Shown here: positions 61,444-64,000 of the stretch, piece by piece | Numbering within the stretch: the first letter of the stretch is position 1 | Layout: every line of letters begins with the position of its first letter | Assembly: GCF_001707825.1 (NCBI RefSeq) | Contig: NZ_LYBM01000008.1 | Location: 59,187-123,186 of the forward strand | Source of the DNA: Veronia pacifica | GTDB lineage: Bacteria; Pseudomonadota; Gammaproteobacteria; Enterobacterales; Vibrionaceae | Reading direction: 5' to 3' | DNA: 64,000 nucleotides | Made by a program: the position numbers and the translations under genes | Notes under the pieces: model-generated | The model's database searches: none | The model's input: the letters and a program-made list of their open reading frames with translations, nothing else | What the model was told of the DNA's origin: nothing

Positions 61444-62553
61444 ATGCCACAAATCAGGATACAGAACCTTGTGAAGCGCTATGACCATGTTGAGGTGATT
61501 CACGGCCTCGATTTGGAGTTTGAAGATAACGAATTCACCGTTCTGGTGGGGCCATCGGGCTGTGGTAAGTCTACAACGCTAAGAATGATTGCGGGGCTTG
61601 AGAGTGTCTCAGCGGGTGATATCTATATAGGTAATAGAGAGGTCAGTCAGCTGGAACCGCGCGACAGGGACTTGGCAATGGTGTTTCAGGATTATGCTCT
61701 CTACCCACACATGAATGTGGAGAAAAACATTTCATTCGCTCTCAGGCTTGCCAAGGTCGATAAAGATACCATCGCCAAGCGTGTGCGCGATGTATCAGTG
61801 ATGCTGGGTCTCGATCATTTACTTCACCGCAAGCCCGGTGAGCTGTCTGGTGGTCAGCGTCAACGCGTGGCAATGGGCAGGGCATTGGCTCGTGATGCCT
61901 CTACATTACTGATGGATGAGCCGCTCTCGAATCTCGACGCCAAGCTGCGTGCGCAGATGCGTGCAGAGTTGATTCTGATGCGTAAAAAGGTAAACAAAAA
62001 TGTCATCTACGTAACCCATGACCAAATCGAAGCAATGACGCTGGGCGACAGGATTGTTGTGATGAACGATGGCTTTGTTCAGCAACATGGCACGCCAGAA
62101 GAACTTTTCTGCCGACCCGTTAATAAATTTGTCGCTGGTTTTATGGGTTCACCGTCAATGAACTTTCTCACTGGAGACGTTCATCAGCGGGGTGATGGTT
62201 TTGCTGTCGTTGGCGAAAATTTCGATTTCGACATTAATCCGACACTCATCCCTGCTCTCCATTCATTGGAATCAAGCACCGTATATGTCGGTCTGAGACC
62301 ATCAGCGTTCTCGCAGGAGTACAAGGAAGACTGTAACAAGATAACGCTACCTGTTCTGGTCACTGAATATTGTGGTTCACAAACCATCGTGGTGTCAGAA
62401 ATAGGCGGCTCAAGAATCTCGATTGAGATCAGTTCAGAAAATAGGCCCAAACAGGGTGATGAAGTCGACTTTTATTTCAAATACAAGGATATGTACATCT
62501 TCGACACCAAAACTGAAAAGGCACTTTACCCAGACCAGGGTTCAATGGAATGA
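61444..62553 (+). CDS. Sugar ABC transporter ATP-binding protein (UgpC/MalK type)
   Basis: The 369-aa ATPase subunit of a CUT1-type sugar importer. Walker A GPSGCGKST, Q-loop FQDYALYPHMN, signature LSGGQRQRVAMGRALARD, Walker B LLMDEPLSNLD and the H-loop YVTHDQIEAMTLGDR are all present, followed by a C-terminal OB-type regulatory region. SD CGAGGAG precedes ATG 61444. It is followed by the binding-protein gene, and permeases are expected past the right edge. Divergence from the sugar-acid operon suggests it imports that pathway's substrate or an oligomer of it. Confidence 0.93.
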   Translation: MPQIRIQNLVKRYDHVEVIHGLDLEFEDNEFTVLVGPSGCGKSTTLRMIAGLESVSAGDIYIGNREVSQLEPRDRDLAMVFQDYALYPHMNVEKNISFALRLAKVDKDTIAKRVRDVSVMLGLDHLLHRKPGELSGGQRQRVAMGRALARDASTLLMDEPLSNLDAKLRAQMRAELILMRKKVNKNVIYVTHDQIEAMTLGDRIVVMNDGFVQQHGTPEELFCRPVNKFVAGFMGSPSMNFLTGDVHQRGDGFAVVGENFDFDINPTLIPALHSLESSTVYVGLRPSAFSQEYKEDCNKITLPVLVTEYCGSQTIVVSEIGGSRISIEISSENRPKQGDEVDFYFKYKDMYIFDTKTEKALYPDQGSME

Positions 62554-62612
62554 CGTGAAGGACCTTACCAAACCCATGCAATCAGACAAAACGTCTAAAG
62601 GCAGGAGGAAAA

Positions 62613-63956
62613 ATGTTTAAGACAATAGGTAAGCGAAAAGCTGGTTTGCTGGCAGTTACTGCAGCAGCATCAATGATGGTTTCGTCGCTGGTAAATGCAG
62701 ACCCCTATAAGCCGTATAAAGGTGAAACACTGGTCGTAAATTTCCCGGCTCACCCTCACTATGATGCCGTAATGAAAGTTCTACCAGAATTTGAGAAAGA
62801 GACAGGGATTAAAGTTGAAGTCGACCAACTTCAGTATCTGGCAATGCGTCAGAAGCAGACGCTTGAGCTGACAAAGCGCAAAGGGGATTATGACCTTATC
62901 GCCTATGTTGTGTTCTCAAAGGCGGATTATGTATCTGAAGATCAGATAGAACCTCTTGCTCGATTCTTCATGGATCCCAAGCTTGCTGATCCAAATTATG
63001 ACCCTGATGATCTTATCGATGGTTACGTACAGAATATCGGCGTTGCAGGTGGTAAGAAAGGTTACTTACCGGGCCCGACTGGTTCATTTTTCGGCATTCC
63101 ATTTGGCTCAGAGACCTCTGTGCTGGGTTATCGCAAGGATATCTTCGATAAACATGGTCTGAAAGCGCCAACTAACTACAAAGAACTTTTAGACGTCACT
63201 TGTAAAATTCAGAAGCTTGAGCCCGGTATGGCAGGCCTAGCGTCTAGGGGTAAATCAGGACACCAGACGTCTCACGCGTTCCTGCTTCACCTTGCTCCAC
63301 TTGGTGGTCGAATCTTCGATGATAACTGGAATCCGACCATTAACAGCCCTGAGGCGATTCAGGCTGCCAATGCGCTGAAAACAATCCTTGATTGCGGCCC
63401 GGAGGGCGGTACGTCATTTGGTTTTGCAGAGGCGAAGAATGCCTTCCTTCAAGGGAAAGCTGCTATGTACCTCGATACAACGGTTATCGCAGGTGAAGTA
63501 AGCGACCCTGAAAAATCAAAAGTGGTTGGCAAAGTAGCTTGGGCGAAGCATCCAAAGGGAGTGCGTTATGCCTCTCAGACCGGTGGATTTGGTATCGCTA
63601 TACCAAAGAATGCACAGAACAAAAAAGCAGCCTTCCTGCTTATGCAATGGCTGACGTCTAAAGAGACAGATAAGAAAATTGCGCTTGCAGGCGGTAACCC
63701 TTCACGTTTCTCCACGCACCAAGACCCTGATGTTGTGAAGAAATTCCCACAAATGGCCATCTTTGGTGAAGCACTGAAAGACGCTGACCCAGACTGGCGT
63801 CCGATTATCCCGCCATGGGGACAAATCAATACTGAGTTGGGAACCAACCTGTCCAAGGCAATGACAGGAGAGATCAGTGTGGAAGAAGCACTGAACAAAA
63901 CCAACAACACAGTAAAAAACATCATGAAAAAAGAAGGTTACTACACCTTTAACTAA
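62613..63956 (+). CDS. Extracellular sugar-binding protein of ABC transporter (family 1)
   Basis: A 447-aa periplasmic binding protein. A signal peptide (positively charged KTIGKRKAG, then a hydrophobic stretch to about LVNA) is followed by the mature start DPYKPYKGETLVVNF. Typical family 1 features: EFEKETGIKVEVDQLQ, GIPFGSETSVLGYRKDIF, and a WLTSKETDKKIA motif near the C-terminus. No lipobox Cys, so it is probably soluble. SD GGAGGA precedes ATG 62613. Ligand unknown; by context a pentose, sugar acid or oligosaccharide. Confidence 0.92.
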   Translation: MFKTIGKRKAGLLAVTAAASMMVSSLVNADPYKPYKGETLVVNFPAHPHYDAVMKVLPEFEKETGIKVEVDQLQYLAMRQKQTLELTKRKGDYDLIAYVVFSKADYVSEDQIEPLARFFMDPKLADPNYDPDDLIDGYVQNIGVAGGKKGYLPGPTGSFFGIPFGSETSVLGYRKDIFDKHGLKAPTNYKELLDVTCKIQKLEPGMAGLASRGKSGHQTSHAFLLHLAPLGGRIFDDNWNPTINSPEAIQAANALKTILDCGPEGGTSFGFAEAKNAFLQGKAAMYLDTTVIAGEVSDPEKSKVVGKVAWAKHPKGVRYASQTGGFGIAIPKNAQNKKAAFLLMQWLTSKETDKKIALAGGNPSRFSTHQDPDVVKKFPQMAIFGEALKDADPDWRPIIPPWGQINTELGTNLSKAMTGEISVEEALNKTNNTVKNIMKKEGYYTFN

Positions 63957-63962
63957 AAAAAC

Positions 63963-63982
63963 GGGGAGCGACATTGCTCCCC
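63963..63982 (+). terminator. Hairpin after the sugar-binding protein gene
   Basis: GGGGAGC pairs with GCTCCCC around GACATT, just after the stop and preceded by an A-run; the downstream T tract is poor. In ABC operons such hairpins often protect or partly terminate the message after the binding-protein gene, raising its level over the permeases. Confidence 0.6.
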
Positions 63983-64000
63983 ACCTTTAACCTTGGAAGT

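Noticed and set aside
1..64000. CRISPR arrays, insertion sequences, prophage genes, rRNA operons
   Set aside because: No regularly spaced repeats, transposase or integrase signatures, phage structural genes or rRNA sequence were seen on either strand.

Overview
The window looks like a marine Vibrionaceae-type gammaproteobacterium (Vibrio/Photobacterium/Grimontia/Enterovibrio relatives). The basis is a thrS-infC-rpmI-rplT cluster with an AUU-started infC and a tRNA-mimicking thrS leader, a riboflavin synthase gene divergent from a NorM-like MATE pump as in enterics and vibrios, a DUF3080-type lipoprotein, and a five-gene hut system. This is inference; no 16S or other marker is present.

Layout. 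(1) 1-29922, + strand: a hybrid polyketide/nonribosomal peptide assembly line, cut by the left edge. It holds a fatty-acyl-AMP ligase with carrier domain, three PKS-containing megasynthases and one NRPS, a type II thioesterase and a crotonyl-CoA carboxylase/reductase homologue. (2) 30114-31150: a near-perfect Fur box in front of an AraC-family regulator. (3) A sparse stretch ending in tRNA-Val(GAC) at 31728-31804, whose 3' end faces the cluster. (4) 32012-39944: housekeeping and efflux genes (DUF3080-like lipoprotein, MFS/AraC pair, MATE/ribE pair, CPXCG protein, fructosamine-kinase-like protein). (5) 40125-46668, - strand: histidine utilisation hutIGUH with hutC and visible HutC-type operators. 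(6) 46898-50256: TTC38-like, OsmC-like and GlpQ-like genes. (7) 50471-53840: thrS-infC-rpmI-rplT with leader, attenuator-like hairpin and terminator. (8) 54047-63956: a sugar-acid catabolic operon (- strand) divergent from an ABC sugar transporter (+ strand, probably continuing past the right edge).

How the assembly line should work (inference from domains). A fatty acid is activated and loaded by the FAAL-ACP and extended with malonate and reduced by PKS1. It is then joined to an amino acid by the first Cy-A-PCP module. PKS2 extends it with a probably ethyl- or alkyl-malonyl unit (RAGH motif in its AT; the CCR would supply the unit) without reduction, because its KR lacks the catalytic Tyr. 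It then gains a Cys-derived thiazoline from the stand-alone NRPS. Finally a yersiniabactin-HMWP1-like enzyme extends, C-methylates, reduces, adds a second Cys ring and releases the product. Three heterocyclisation domains, two clear Cys codes and a Fur box at the regulator point to a fatty-acyl poly-thiazoline metallophore.

Caution: four genes (PKS1, the cluster regulator, the MATE pump and a beta-propeller gene) and perhaps a fifth small one are each broken by one missing base, mostly in short homopolymers. This may be sequencing error rather than gene decay.
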